DNA from: Eubacteriales bacterium
GTDB lineage: Bacteria; Bacillota; Clostridia; Lachnospirales; Lachnospiraceae
Reading direction: 5' to 3'
Assembly (NCBI GenBank): GCA_030536995.1
Contig: JAUNOY010000010.1
Location: forward strand, 1 to 64,000
DNA: 64,000 nucleotides
This document shows, piece by piece, positions 25,680-32,934 of this stretch. Below the pieces are notes generated by a model. That model saw nothing but the letters and a program-made list of their open reading frames with translations. It did no database searches and was not told where the DNA came from. The first letter of the stretch is position 1; each line of letters starts with the position of its first letter. The position numbers were made by a program, and so were the translations under genes.

Positions 25680-25710
25680 CATAATATCTTTAAAAGATTA
25701 TTTAATGTAA

Positions 25711-25774
25711 AATCACTAGTTTTTAGAGATTATATTTTTACATGATATAATCTGTAAAATCTGGTGATTTTTTT
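25711..25774 (+). promoter_or_regulatory. 25-bp leader hairpin with T tract (attenuator or thermosensor candidate)
   Basis: Bases 25711-25735 and 25745-25769 pair over 25 positions, with two mismatches and one G-U pair, around a nine-base loop. Seven T residues follow (25768-25774). The shape is that of an intrinsic terminator placed between promoter and ribosome binding site. It could stop most transcripts, fold differently in the cold, or both. Confidence 0.75.
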
Positions 25775-25823
25775 CGCCAGAAAAAGCTTTTTAACTTTTT
25801 ATTTTTTATGGAGGTAACACGAA

Positions 25824-26024
25824 ATGAACAAGGGAACTGTAAAATGGTTCAACGCAGAAAAAGGTTACGGATTTATCACAGGTGAAGACGGAGCAGACGT
25901 ATTCGTACATTTCTCCGCTATCAACGGTGAAGGATTCAAATCCCTTGAAGAAGGCCAGGCTGTAACTTACGACTTAACAGAAGGCGCACGTGGAATGCAG
26001 GCAGCTAACGTTACAAAATGCTAA
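25824..26024 (+). CDS. cold-shock protein, CspA family
   Basis: A 66-residue single cold-shock domain. RNP1 KGYGFITG and RNP2 VFVHFSAI are intact, and the length is typical. It binds single-stranded RNA and DNA and acts as an RNA chaperone. It has a GGAGG ribosome binding site, a consensus promoter and a 140-base leader with a very stable hairpin, as expected for a post-transcriptionally controlled cold-shock gene. A strong terminator follows. Confidence 0.96.
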   Translation: MNKGTVKWFNAEKGYGFITGEDGADVFVHFSAINGEGFKSLEEGQAVTYDLTEGARGMQAANVTKC

Positions 26025-26072
26025 TTACTATTTTGTAACGGTCTGAATACAGACTTTATTATGCATTAACAC

Positions 26073-26103
26073 AAAATCCCCGGAGGATATCCGGGGATTT
26101 TTA
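26073..26103 (+). terminator. terminator of the cold-shock gene
   Basis: Arms AAAATCCCCGG and CCGGGGATTTT with a seven-base loop, followed by TTA. A clear intrinsic terminator. Confidence 0.92.
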
Positions 26104-26149
26104 CTGTTCCATTTACCTTATCTGATTCATCTAAATACTTTCGCAGTTT

Positions 26150-26446
26150 TTATTCTGCTGTTTCGTCCGCCTTCTCTTCGACGTTCTCTCCCTCAACAGT
26201 TTCATCAGAATTGATTCCTGCCGTGTACTCGTCAAGAGCTGTAGTATCAAGAACGGTCTCTTTCGTCACAGATGCCGCCTTATCCGTAGCCTTACTGTAA
26301 ACAGAAAATCCAATCCACACAACAACCAGCAGACAAACCGCTATACCAATAATTTTTTCAAGCATAAGAATTCTTTTTTCTTTTTTGATAATACGGCTGC
26401 GGTTCGCTTTTTCCTTTTTATAAGCATCAACTTTCTTCTGGCTCAT
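26150..26446 (-). CDS. single-pass membrane protein of unknown function
   Basis: A 98-residue protein. A strongly basic N-terminus (about residues 1-28) precedes one membrane helix IIGIAVCLLVVVWIGFSVY. The outer part is a short acidic tail rich in E and T. AAAGGAGAG lies seven bases before the ATG. The topology should be inside-to-outside with a small acidic external tail. I recognise no family. It is monocistronic or follows degV, which lies about 70 bases upstream on the same strand. Confidence 0.7.
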   Translation of the reverse strand: MSQKKVDAYKKEKANRSRIIKKEKRILMLEKIIGIAVCLLVVVWIGFSVYSKATDKAASVTKETVLDTTALDEYTAGINSDETVEGENVEEKADETAE

Positions 26447-26515
26447 GGTCTCTCTCCTTTAGAATTCAAGTATTTTTTTATTATAACACATTTTTATCCA
26501 AAAGGAAAGAGTCCC

Positions 26516-27355
26516 TTAAACGCAGACGATAATGCCTCCATCGTTTGCATACATGGTACTTACGCCTGCCGTATCCAGAATTATAATGTCTTTCAGTTTC
26601 ATTTTTTCCTGAAGAGCACTCTTAAGAACTTCTGCACGGGACGGACAGTCACAGTGGCTAATAGCAAGAATCTTTTTCTCACTGTCCACAGTCTTCTCCA
26701 GAATATAGTCCACCATCTTGATGAGTGCTTTATTCATACCACGTGCCTGATCAAGCTGACAGATTGTCCCCTCAGGAGTAGCACCCATAACAGGTTTTAT
26801 TTTCAGCGCAGAAGCAACCAGTGCTTTTGCTTTACTCAGTCTTCCATTCTTTCTTAAAGTTTCCAGATTTTCAAGAACAAAAAATGTATTCTGCTCTTCA
26901 ATATAAGCTTCCACAGTTTCTACTACTGTCTCAAAAGCCATTCCTGCCTCTTCACATTCCTGAATTTTCATAGCAATAAGAGTCTCGCCAACAGATGCGG
27001 ATCTGGAGTTAAAAACATGAATCTTTTTTTCCGGATAATCTTCCAGAAGAAGATCTCTGCCCAGAACAGCGCTGTTGAATGAGCCACTCAGTTCTGCAGA
27101 AAGAGTAACACAATAAATATGATCCGCCTCACATGTAAACGCCTTCATATAACGCTCCGGTGACGGGCAGGCAGATTTCGGACATTCCGGACAATCTGCA
27201 ATCTTTTTCAGAAAAGATGCCTGATCAAATGTCTCGTCATCTATAATATGATCCTCACCTACCGTCAGGGTCAGCGGTACTGATTCAAATCGTTTATCAC
27301 CTTTCCATTCTTTCGGCAATTCACCGCAGCTATCTATCACAATCTTATATCCCAA
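26516..27355 (-). CDS. DegV-family fatty-acid binding protein
   Basis: A 279-residue protein of the DegV/FakB family. The N-terminal KIVIDSCGELP, the FDQASFLKKI, CVTLSAELSGSFNSA and KIHVFNSRSASVGE segments correspond to the lipid-binding core. The C-terminal domain has FVLENLETLRKNGRLSKAKAL. FakB proteins present fatty acids to the FakA kinase; no fakA is nearby. The apparent start is TTG with GAGGAC eight bases upstream. Confidence 0.9.
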   Translation of the reverse strand: MGYKIVIDSCGELPKEWKGDKRFESVPLTLTVGEDHIIDDETFDQASFLKKIADCPECPKSACPSPERYMKAFTCEADHIYCVTLSAELSGSFNSAVLGRDLLLEDYPEKKIHVFNSRSASVGETLIAMKIQECEEAGMAFETVVETVEAYIEEQNTFFVLENLETLRKNGRLSKAKALVASALKIKPVMGATPEGTICQLDQARGMNKALIKMVDYILEKTVDSEKKILAISHCDCPSRAEVLKSALQEKMKLKDIIILDTAGVSTMYANDGGIIVCV

Positions 27356-27513
27356 ATTATATCGTCCTCTTTTCCATTATATGTAGTAATGAATACCAGA
27401 TATATATTATCATATAGATTCTTTTTTGAAAAGGCTTTTTCCTCAAAAACTCTGTTCTTTTTTTCGTTCATCCTATATAATGATAAAAAAAGACTGAGAG
27501 GAAACATTTCACT

Positions 27514-28017
27514 ATGCTCGCTTTATCTGTCACTGATATAAAAGATTTTATGAATCAGCTTCTCATCGGAGAAACCTTCGATCATTTTTCCCTGATTGAA
27601 GCCTCCATCGTTACTTTTAATACCTTTACCATTGACGGTAAACTGCAAAAAGATTTTTTTGACACAGACACTCTGGAAGCTTTCACCGAAAATGCTATGG
27701 AATATTCTTTATGGCATGATGTAAAACCATTCTGTTTCTCCGTTATCCGGGGAAAAAGAACACCTGTCAGCTTCAAAATCGTTTTCCGTCTCCCGCTAAA
27801 AAAAATGCAGGTTATGCTGGAACAGGCAATCCCTGATTTACCTTCCGATGCATTAGGCGGTCTCTATCTGAACCTCCAATATAAAAATAAAATGCTTCTG
27901 TGCACCACCGGTCTTTCTTTCCGGTCTTTTCTTCCTGACAAACGTCCTGAACAATTCTGGGACAGCGTTGTCTCTGATTTCCTGCACAAACACGAAATTT
28001 CTTTCGAGCAGATGTAA
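27514..28017 (+). CDS. conserved protein of unknown function (DUF5721-like)
   Basis: A 167-residue soluble protein. It begins MLALSVTDIKDFMNQLLIGE, followed by FDHFSLIEASIVTFNTFTIDG. I associate this beginning with a Lachnospiraceae family of unknown function. No catalytic motif stands out. The gene is convergent with the Spo0A-like gene, with 14 bases between stops. GAGAGGAAAC lies upstream of the start. Confidence 0.7.
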   Translation: MLALSVTDIKDFMNQLLIGETFDHFSLIEASIVTFNTFTIDGKLQKDFFDTDTLEAFTENAMEYSLWHDVKPFCFSVIRGKRTPVSFKIVFRLPLKKMQVMLEQAIPDLPSDALGGLYLNLQYKNKMLLCTTGLSFRSFLPDKRPEQFWDSVVSDFLHKHEISFEQM

Positions 28018-28031
28018 TCTCCTGCATGTCA

Positions 28032-28385
28032 TCAGTGCACCATGTACTGTTGTTGGCGCCCCTCCTGCATACGACACAGGTAATAAACAAGAATATCGAG
28101 AAATTCGCTGTTTGTAGGTCTGTATTCAAGTGTATACCCTGCTATTTCTTCCATTACATCCCTGTGTGACATCCAACAGATGTTCACCAGGGTTCTGATG
28201 TTATGCTCAATGTTTGACGGAGTAGATTTAAACCGTTTAGCCAGAACGGGATATACATCCTTTGTCACCTTGATTGGTCGTTCCTCAAGTTCCATAGATA
28301 CCTTTATCGCCTCTGCCACAAAATAATATCCCTTGTACTTTGATGTTGCTCCAAGTTTTCTGATTAAACTGTATACTTCTCTCAT
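28032..28385 (-). CDS. stand-alone Spo0A C-terminal DNA-binding domain protein
   Basis: A 117-residue protein consisting of little more than the Spo0A effector domain. IRKLGATSKYKGYYFVAEAI, then KVTKDVYPVLAKRF, KSTPSNIEHNIRTLVNICW (recognition helix) and YRPTNSEFLDILVYYL align with the end of Spo0A. The receiver domain is missing and nothing upstream encodes one. It should bind 0A-box-like DNA without phosphorylation control, or compete with Spo0A. GGGAGGA eight bases before the ATG supports the start, so it is not a truncated longer gene. Confidence 0.85.
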   Translation of the reverse strand: MREVYSLIRKLGATSKYKGYYFVAEAIKVSMELEERPIKVTKDVYPVLAKRFKSTPSNIEHNIRTLVNICWMSHRDVMEEIAGYTLEYRPTNSEFLDILVYYLCRMQEGRQQQYMVH

Positions 28386-28603
28386 TTCATATTCCTCCCT
28401 GATATAATACCTTTTCCTTTTTAAGCCATTGATAAAAAAATGTACTTTATCCTTTATTTCTTTCCTTTCTATTATTTATTTGTCTTTTATATATAATATG
28501 ACTTTTTTCCTCATTTTTCATATACGAGTTACATTCCGATGGGTATATCCCAAAATATACACCTAGCGCAAATGCAAAGGAAGGGGAAGAATTTTTACAC
28601 AAC

Positions 28604-28653
28604 AAAAAAGCTTCCCAACCCAGGAATCTCACCTGTTATCGAGAAGCTTTTCT
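28604..28653 (-). terminator. terminator of the tRNA-Leu gene
   Basis: Minus-strand arms AAAAGCTTCTC and GGGAAGCTTTT with an inner paired loop, followed by TTTTTTG. Confidence 0.8.
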
Positions 28654-28657
28654 TTCA

Positions 28658-28742
28658 TGCGGAAGATGGGACTTGAACCCACACGAGCGCATTGCTCACA
28701 AGATCCTTAGTCTTGCTCGTCTGCCAGTTCCGACACTTCCGC
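28658..28742 (-). tRNA. tRNA-Leu (anticodon AAG)
   Basis: An 85-base tRNA on the minus strand. The acceptor stem GCGGAAG/CTTCCGC, D arm with AACTGGCAGA, anticodon stem CAAGA/TCTTG with loop CTAAGGA, long class II variable arm and T loop TTCAAGT are all visible. The loop places AAG at positions 34-36, reading CUU. CCA is not encoded. The anticodon with A34 is unusual for a bacterial leucine tRNA. Confidence 0.93.
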
Positions 28743-28887
28743 ATATCGCATTTCTTTTGTTGAAATTCAACACTCATTCGCGACAATTGGTACTATACCA
28801 AAAACTCTCTGCAATGTCAACACTTTTTCAAAAATTTTTTCAAAATTTTTTTTTCGAGGTATTTCACCCGGAGTATTTCATGTATTT

Positions 28888-28935
28888 CTATTATGTACAT
28901 AGTTTTGCATTTATGATATACTATGTACACAATAG
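28888..28935 (+). promoter_or_regulatory. promoter with two-armed operator before the Uma2 gene
   Basis: Two 16-base arms (28888-28903 and 28920-28935) are inverted copies with one mismatch, each containing TATGTACA. A promoter TGTACA (28894-28899), 17 bases, TATACT (28917-28922) lies between them, so the -35 is inside the left arm and the -10 overlaps the right arm. A bound repressor would block it. Confidence 0.6.
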
Positions 28936-28982
28936 AAAAGGTGTCTGCATTTTTAGACATCCCTATGAAAGGATGTGTTGCT

Positions 28983-29534
28983 ATGCCAGCATTGTCTCAG
29001 AAGAAACTTTACACTGAAACTGACTATTACAATCTTCCCGAAGATGTACGCGCTGAACTGATAGACGGGCAGATTTATTATCAGGCGGCACCAAGCCGGA
29101 TCCACCAAAAAATATTAATGTCTGTGTCAAAAACAATCGCAAACTATATTGATACCAAGGGCGGCTCCTGTGAGGTATATCCTGCCCCATTTGCCGTCAA
29201 ATTGCGGGAAGACCAGAAAACCATCGTTGAACCGGATATTTCCGTAATCTGTGCCCCAAATAAGCTTACAGACAGAGGATGTACCGGCGCGCCAGACTGG
29301 ATTATTGAAATTGTTTCTCCAGGCAATTCCAGCCATGATTATATACGTAAGCTGAACCTGTACGCTGATGCAGGCGTTCGGGAATACTGGATTGTAAACC
29401 CCATAAATAAATCCATCTATGTGTACCATCTGGAAGAAACCAAATTTGAAACTACCGCCTACACCTTCCAGGACAAGATAAAGGTCAATATTTACGATGA
29501 TCTCTGGATTGATTTTACGGAAATCAACTTGTAA
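28983..29534 (+). CDS. Uma2-family PD-(D/E)XK nuclease-fold protein
   Basis: About 183 residues. The Uma2 pattern is clear: ELIDGQIYYQAAPSRIHQ, VEPDISVIC with the first acidic residue, PDWIIEIVSPGN with the Glu, and DYIRKLNLYADAGVREYWIV with the conserved lysine. The family has a restriction-like fold, but its biological role is not settled. I start at 28983, where AAAGGATG lies upstream; a longer reading adds 20 residues without a binding site. It lies just outside the left end of the integrated element. Confidence 0.82.
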   Translation: MPALSQKKLYTETDYYNLPEDVRAELIDGQIYYQAAPSRIHQKILMSVSKTIANYIDTKGGSCEVYPAPFAVKLREDQKTIVEPDISVICAPNKLTDRGCTGAPDWIIEIVSPGNSSHDYIRKLNLYADAGVREYWIVNPINKSIYVYHLEETKFETTAYTFQDKIKVNIYDDLWIDFTEINL

Positions 29535-29601
29535 CTGCTTTGATGATCTGGCAGCAGTTAAAACTGAATATGCCTTGTCGGATTCCTTGTTTTTTATTTG
29601 G

Positions 29602-29637
29602 AACGCTCCATTCATTTGGTTTTGGAGCGTTTTATTT
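29602..29637 (+). terminator. terminator after the Uma2 gene
   Basis: Arms AACGCTCCA and TGGAGCGTT, 12-base loop, followed by TTTATTT. Confidence 0.85.
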
Positions 29638-29682
29638 ATGTTATGGCAGACCACCCGAAACCTATATTTAAGAACTCAAAGC

Positions 29683-29704
29683 AAATTATGTGCTTTTATT
29701 CATA
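29683..29704 (+). repeat. left attachment site (attL core)
   Basis: Contains TGTGCTTTTATTCATA (29689-29704), repeated exactly at 39537-39552. The five bases AAATT further left are also shared. It sits about 210 bases from the integrase stop codon, the usual place for an att site. Confidence 0.85.
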
Positions 29705-29821
29705 GAATAAGGGACAGCTTTTTATCTTGTTTTGTCTACATTTATGTATGTCACAAAAGCCAGTATTTACAAGGGTTTCCGGGCTTATCTATATTTGTCC
29801 TGTTTTGTCCTTATCGGGTGC

Positions 29822-29868
29822 AAAATCGGGGTACACCCTTTTTACCGGGGAAAAATAGGGGTAAATTT
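29822..29868 (+). repeat. candidate integrase arm-binding repeats, left end
   Basis: AAAATCGGGG (29822-29831) and AAAAATAGGGGTAAATTT (29851-29868) resemble AAAAATCGGGGGAAATTT near the right end (39470-39487), in the same orientation. Short direct repeats flanking a recombination core are typical of lambda-type integrase arm sites. This is inference from sequence similarity only. Confidence 0.45.
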
Positions 29869-29875
29869 AGGGTAT

Positions 29876-29909
29876 AAAAAAGCCGCAGGCAGCAGTTCCC
29901 GCGGCTTTA
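29876..29909 (-). terminator. integrase terminator
   Basis: Minus-strand arms AAAGCCGC and GCGGCTTT, 14-base loop, then TTT. It overlaps the end of the integrase gene region and insulates the left end. Confidence 0.85.
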
Positions 29910-29913
29910 CTAT

Positions 29914-31188
29914 TTAACATCTCGCAGCTTTTTTCTTTAACATTTCGTGTTTCTCTGCTGCATTTCCTTTTCTCAACTCTGTATATATATTCAATGTTGT
30001 ACTTGCATCCCTGTGCCCCATAATACTCTGAATGTACTTTATATCATCCATAGTATTTTCCCCTGCTACATTCTCACAAAGCCAACAGCAGAACGAATGC
30101 CGGAAAGTGTGAGGGGTTACATCCTGCAAGTTTGCCCCTGTTACTTTGTTATATTTAACTACAGCCATTTGTAATGCTGTTCTTATACTTCCCGGCTGAT
30201 ACAAATTTCCTTTACCATTCTTAAAAACAAATGGTTTCGTATCATTCACGCTGATCTGGGGCTTTTTCACTGTTATTACTTTGTCCCATCCTGCTTCCCT
30301 TCGCATCTCCAAAAGAATTTCCTTTACATCTGCAAGCATTGGTATTTCTCGCTGTCCGCTCTCTGTTTTAGTTTCACTTATAACAAACTGCCTTTTCCCA
30401 TCTACCTCTGTATATACGAGCTGATGATCTATTGTAATTATTTCCCGTGAAAAATCTAAATCATACCATGTCAGCCCCAGTAGCTCACCTATACGGCAGC
30501 CTGTCCACGCCAGCAAATAAAAAAGATTGTAATGCTTTGAATATACCGTATCATTCTCAATAAATTCCAGTAAATCATGCTGCTCTTGTGCTTCCAGAGA
30601 ATGTTTTGACTTCTTTTCAATATTGTTTTTCTTTTTCACATTTCCCACGCACCCCGTCACTGGGTTATTTCTAATCAGATTCTTTTTGACTGCCAGTATA
30701 AAGGTCCCGTTCATAACTTTGTTAATGGCTGTTATCGTTCCAATTTGTACAGGTTTCTTTTTATCATTTAATAGTTCACTGTAAAAATTCTCTATCGTGT
30801 CCGCTGTTATCTTATTGATTTTTCTTTTTCCGATTTTGTTCTTGATATGTACCCTATACATACTTTCAAGATTGTTATAGGTTGTTGGCTGCCAGTACGG
30901 TTTATGCTGTTGTAAATATTCCTCTGCCAACTTATTTACTGTAATCCCTGTTCCCCACGCCTTTATATTTTCAATCATATCTTTTTGTATTTGTGCTTCC
31001 AGTTCTCGCAAGCTCTCGCCATACTTCTTTCCTTCTGGCGCCGCATCTTCTGGGCGAAGTCTCCAAGAGTAAACATCATGCGAAACGCCCCGATCATCAT
31101 AATAACGGTATCTGTAACGTCCTGTTTTCTCCTGTGACTCTCCTTTTTCAAGTACAATCCCTCTATTATCCCGTCTTTTCTCCGCCAT
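29914..31188 (-). CDS. int: tyrosine recombinase (phage-type integrase)
   Basis: About 424 residues. An N-terminal arm-binding region (to about 65), a SAM-like core-binding domain (about 70-175) and a catalytic domain follow one another. Catalytic residues are visible as Arg in TGCRIGELLGL, His-x-x-Arg in TPHTFRHSF, His in MGHRDASTT and the nucleophilic Tyr in LNIYTEL. I start it at the ATG at 31188 because GAGGTG lies seven bases upstream and the previous gene ends four bases before it. It inserts the element at the flanking att core. Confidence 0.95.
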   Translation of the reverse strand: MAEKRRDNRGIVLEKGESQEKTGRYRYRYYDDRGVSHDVYSWRLRPEDAAPEGKKYGESLRELEAQIQKDMIENIKAWGTGITVNKLAEEYLQQHKPYWQPTTYNNLESMYRVHIKNKIGKRKINKITADTIENFYSELLNDKKKPVQIGTITAINKVMNGTFILAVKKNLIRNNPVTGCVGNVKKKNNIEKKSKHSLEAQEQHDLLEFIENDTVYSKHYNLFYLLAWTGCRIGELLGLTWYDLDFSREIITIDHQLVYTEVDGKRQFVISETKTESGQREIPMLADVKEILLEMRREAGWDKVITVKKPQISVNDTKPFVFKNGKGNLYQPGSIRTALQMAVVKYNKVTGANLQDVTPHTFRHSFCCWLCENVAGENTMDDIKYIQSIMGHRDASTTLNIYTELRKGNAAEKHEMLKKKAARC

Positions 31189-31192
31189 ATCA

Positions 31193-31396
31193 TTACACCT
31201 CATTTCCCTCTGTATTTCGCCGGTATTCGTCCATATCTACCAAGAAAGCGTTACATACAATAAAATCCTTGCTTGTTATCATCCGGGCAAGCTGTGCCTT
31301 ATTTACAAGCTTTCTCTGGCGTTCTGTGAAGTCTGATTCCGTCCCCAGAGTGAACCGGACACGTTTCTTATATTCCACCAAATAACCGTTTTTCAT
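31193..31396 (-). CDS. small basic protein just upstream of integrase
   Basis: A 67-residue basic protein. AGAGGTG six bases before the ATG supports the start. The gene ends four bases before the integrase start, so the two are co-translated. Position suggests an integration or excision helper, but I see no clear helix-turn-helix and do not recognise the family. The excisionase-like gene at 38329-38532 is a better candidate for the directionality factor. Confidence 0.65.
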   Translation of the reverse strand: MKNGYLVEYKKRVRFTLGTESDFTERQRKLVNKAQLARMITSKDFIVCNAFLVDMDEYRRNTEGNEV

Positions 31397-31655
31397 TTTG
31401 GCACCTCTCTATAAAAAGCGAAGCGGCAGCAGTTCCCCATACCGCCGCCGTTCACATTGTTATTGTATCATCTTCGGATTATGTTAATTTGTTGCTACCT
31501 GTCGGGCGTTTGGCGCCGCCCTAAGGCTTTTATTTATCCCTTATAGGCATCACCGCCTTTCACAGTTTTTTTTCAAGACATACAGCTCTGTATATCCTTT
31601 CCGTTATATTTACAAGCCCGGTTTGCCAGCTCCAGAATTGCGCTGGCGCAAATAT

Positions 31656-32033
31656 TTATTTTCTTCTTCGGGCACGTTCCTGCCGGATTCCATGTATCTT
31701 ACCTAAATTGTAGGAATTCATTATTGATTCTATTATCCCAGGAGTCTCCTTTGCTATGGCAAACAATGTATCACCAAGCGGCGTACCTCCGCACACCCAA
31801 CACATGTGTTCCAGTGCAGCAACATCTTTCTGCAACTGTTCCCTTTCTTTAATATCAATCATTATATCCATCAACTGACTGCAAAAATTCTTTGCTTTTG
31901 GCGGCATTGTCTGAATAGCTTCGTACCATTCTTCTTTAAACTCCTGCAACTCTGGTACTGTCATTTTGTTTAATTCTGATACCAGTTCTGTTTTTATTTC
32001 TTCAAATGTCATTCCGTTGTATGTATTTTTCAT
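31656..32033 (-). CDS. hypothetical protein of the element
   Basis: A 125-residue helical, charged protein (MKNTYNGMTFEEIKTELVSE at the start, GIRQERARRRK at the end). AAAGGAAC lies before the ATG. The region around CWVCGG has two cysteines three apart but no second pair, so it is not a zinc finger. No family is recognised. It is in the leftward operon that ends with integrase. Bases 31397-31655 downstream contain hairpin-forming GC-rich segments but no gene I can support. Confidence 0.65.
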   Translation of the reverse strand: MKNTYNGMTFEEIKTELVSELNKMTVPELQEFKEEWYEAIQTMPPKAKNFCSQLMDIMIDIKEREQLQKDVAALEHMCWVCGGTPLGDTLFAIAKETPGIIESIMNSYNLGKIHGIRQERARRRK

Positions 32034-32116
32034 AGTTCCTTTTGCTTTCTAACCGGATATGAGGTATAATGACGTCAATCCGGCTTTATAATATGGGTTG
32101 TCGGGTTACTTGCCTG

Positions 32117-32138
32117 TATCAGAATGGCGGTTCTGATA
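32117..32138. repeat. 8-bp perfect inverted repeat
   Basis: TATCAGAA and TTCTGATA around a six-base loop, in the gap between the 25-residue peptide gene and the 125-residue gene. It could be an mRNA hairpin or a protein site. No T tract follows on the minus strand, so it is not an obvious terminator for the operon. Confidence 0.5.
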
Positions 32139-32150
32139 TGGGCTTTTCTA

Positions 32151-32228
32151 TTATCTGGTTACAATTTCGTGATATTTCGTTGCCATGACTCCACAGAAGA
32201 AGAGGATAACTGCTTCCAATACTGTCAT
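32151..32228 (-). CDS. 25-residue hydrophobic peptide, translationally coupled
   Basis: The start ATG (32226-32228) overlaps the stop of the upstream gene as ATGA. A very strong site, AGGGGGTG, lies five bases before it. The peptide is MTVLEAVILFFCGVMATKY plus HEIVTR: a single short membrane helix with a basic end. Comparable tiny hydrophobic peptides occur in phage and satellite operons with membrane or toxin roles. The function here is unknown. Confidence 0.55.
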   Translation of the reverse strand: MTVLEAVILFFCGVMATKYHEIVTR

Positions 32229-32566
32229 ACCATCACCCCCTCTGTGGCTTCATGTACCTGTGATCTGCCAAAGAATCTCGCCTTGTACATGGCGCCGTCC
32301 CCTTTACTTCCCCAGATTAACTCTGTACCGAATAATGCTTTGCATCCGTGGATTACTTCATAACCTAAAGCCTTCCATCCACTCCATGTATTTACCTCTT
32401 CTGTAACGCCTGCTGCTTCTCTGGCTCTCTCAATGCGTTTCTGGTTGATTTCCTCAGCCTTGGCAGATAACCATGCTCTGTGAAGCGCTTCTGCAAATGT
32501 TACCTTGGCTTTACGGAAGATTTTCCATGCCTTTGTCATAATGTGGCTTAAATCGTATTTCTTCAT
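32225..32566 (-). CDS. phage-type hypothetical protein
   Basis: A 113-residue basic protein. It begins MKKYDLSHIMTKAWKIFRKA, followed by a helical segment with AWLSAKAEEINQKR. The C-terminal half has SGWKALGYEVIHGCKALFGTE and ends at the coupled 25-residue peptide. Proteins starting MKKYDLS..M..AW are common in gut phages and islands, without known function. AAAGGAAG lies about 11 bases upstream of the ATG. It is the first well-supported gene of the leftward operon. Confidence 0.7.
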   Translation of the reverse strand: MKKYDLSHIMTKAWKIFRKAKVTFAEALHRAWLSAKAEEINQKRIERAREAAGVTEEVNTWSGWKALGYEVIHGCKALFGTELIWGSKGDGAMYKARFFGRSQVHEATEGVMV

Positions 32567-32747
32567 GCCTTGTGACTTCCTTTCTGTATTTCTTAAAGGA
32601 ATCTCCCACAGCCCCGGCAGGTCTTAAACCAATCTCGGCAACCTTGTTCCTTTGCTTTCCCTTGCCCGGTGTTATGTTGGTGTCTCCGGTACGCTCTCGC
32701 CACTTCGTTTTCACCCTTCGCTGTTTGCTGTTCCTTTAACTGTCCTT

Positions 32748-32776
32748 ATTATACTATATGGGCACACATATTTCAA
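32748..32776 (-). promoter_or_regulatory. leftward promoter of the integrase operon
   Basis: Minus-strand TTGAAA (plus 32771-32776), 17 bases, TATAAT (plus 32748-32753). The first of three operator repeats fills its spacer. Confidence 0.7.
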
Positions 32777-32848
32777 TTGACATACTATACAAATATATGG
32801 GCACACATCTGCGTCATTTTTGTAACTATTTTATATGGACACACATAT
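32755..32848. repeat. three operator repeats TATATGGGCACACATAT
   Basis: Copies at 32755-32771, 32794-32810 and 32832-32848 match TATATGG(G/A)CACACAT(A/C)T, with start-to-start spacing of 39 and 38 bases, close to four helical turns. Each is an imperfect palindrome (ATATG...CATAT). Copy 1 lies inside the leftward promoter and copy 3 covers the -35 of the rightward promoter. Confidence 0.85.
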
Positions 32849-32864
32849 TTACAAATGGTATAAT
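32836..32864 (+). promoter_or_regulatory. rightward promoter of the ribbon-helix-helix gene
   Basis: TGGACA (32836-32841), 17 bases, TATAAT (32859-32864). The -35 box lies within the third operator repeat. The gene starts about 70 bases downstream. Confidence 0.75.
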
Positions 32865-32934
32865 ATTACTGTAAGGTGGAATAGAATCTTTTTTATAACT
32901 CCGCCCCTATTATCCGAAGAAAGAAGGTTGTACT

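Noticed and set aside
32511..32714. 67-codon GTG-start frame in the leader of the integrase operon
   Set aside because: It overlaps the next gene by 56 bases and AAAGGAAC lies about 14 bases from the GTG, too far to convince. It could be real, but support is weak.
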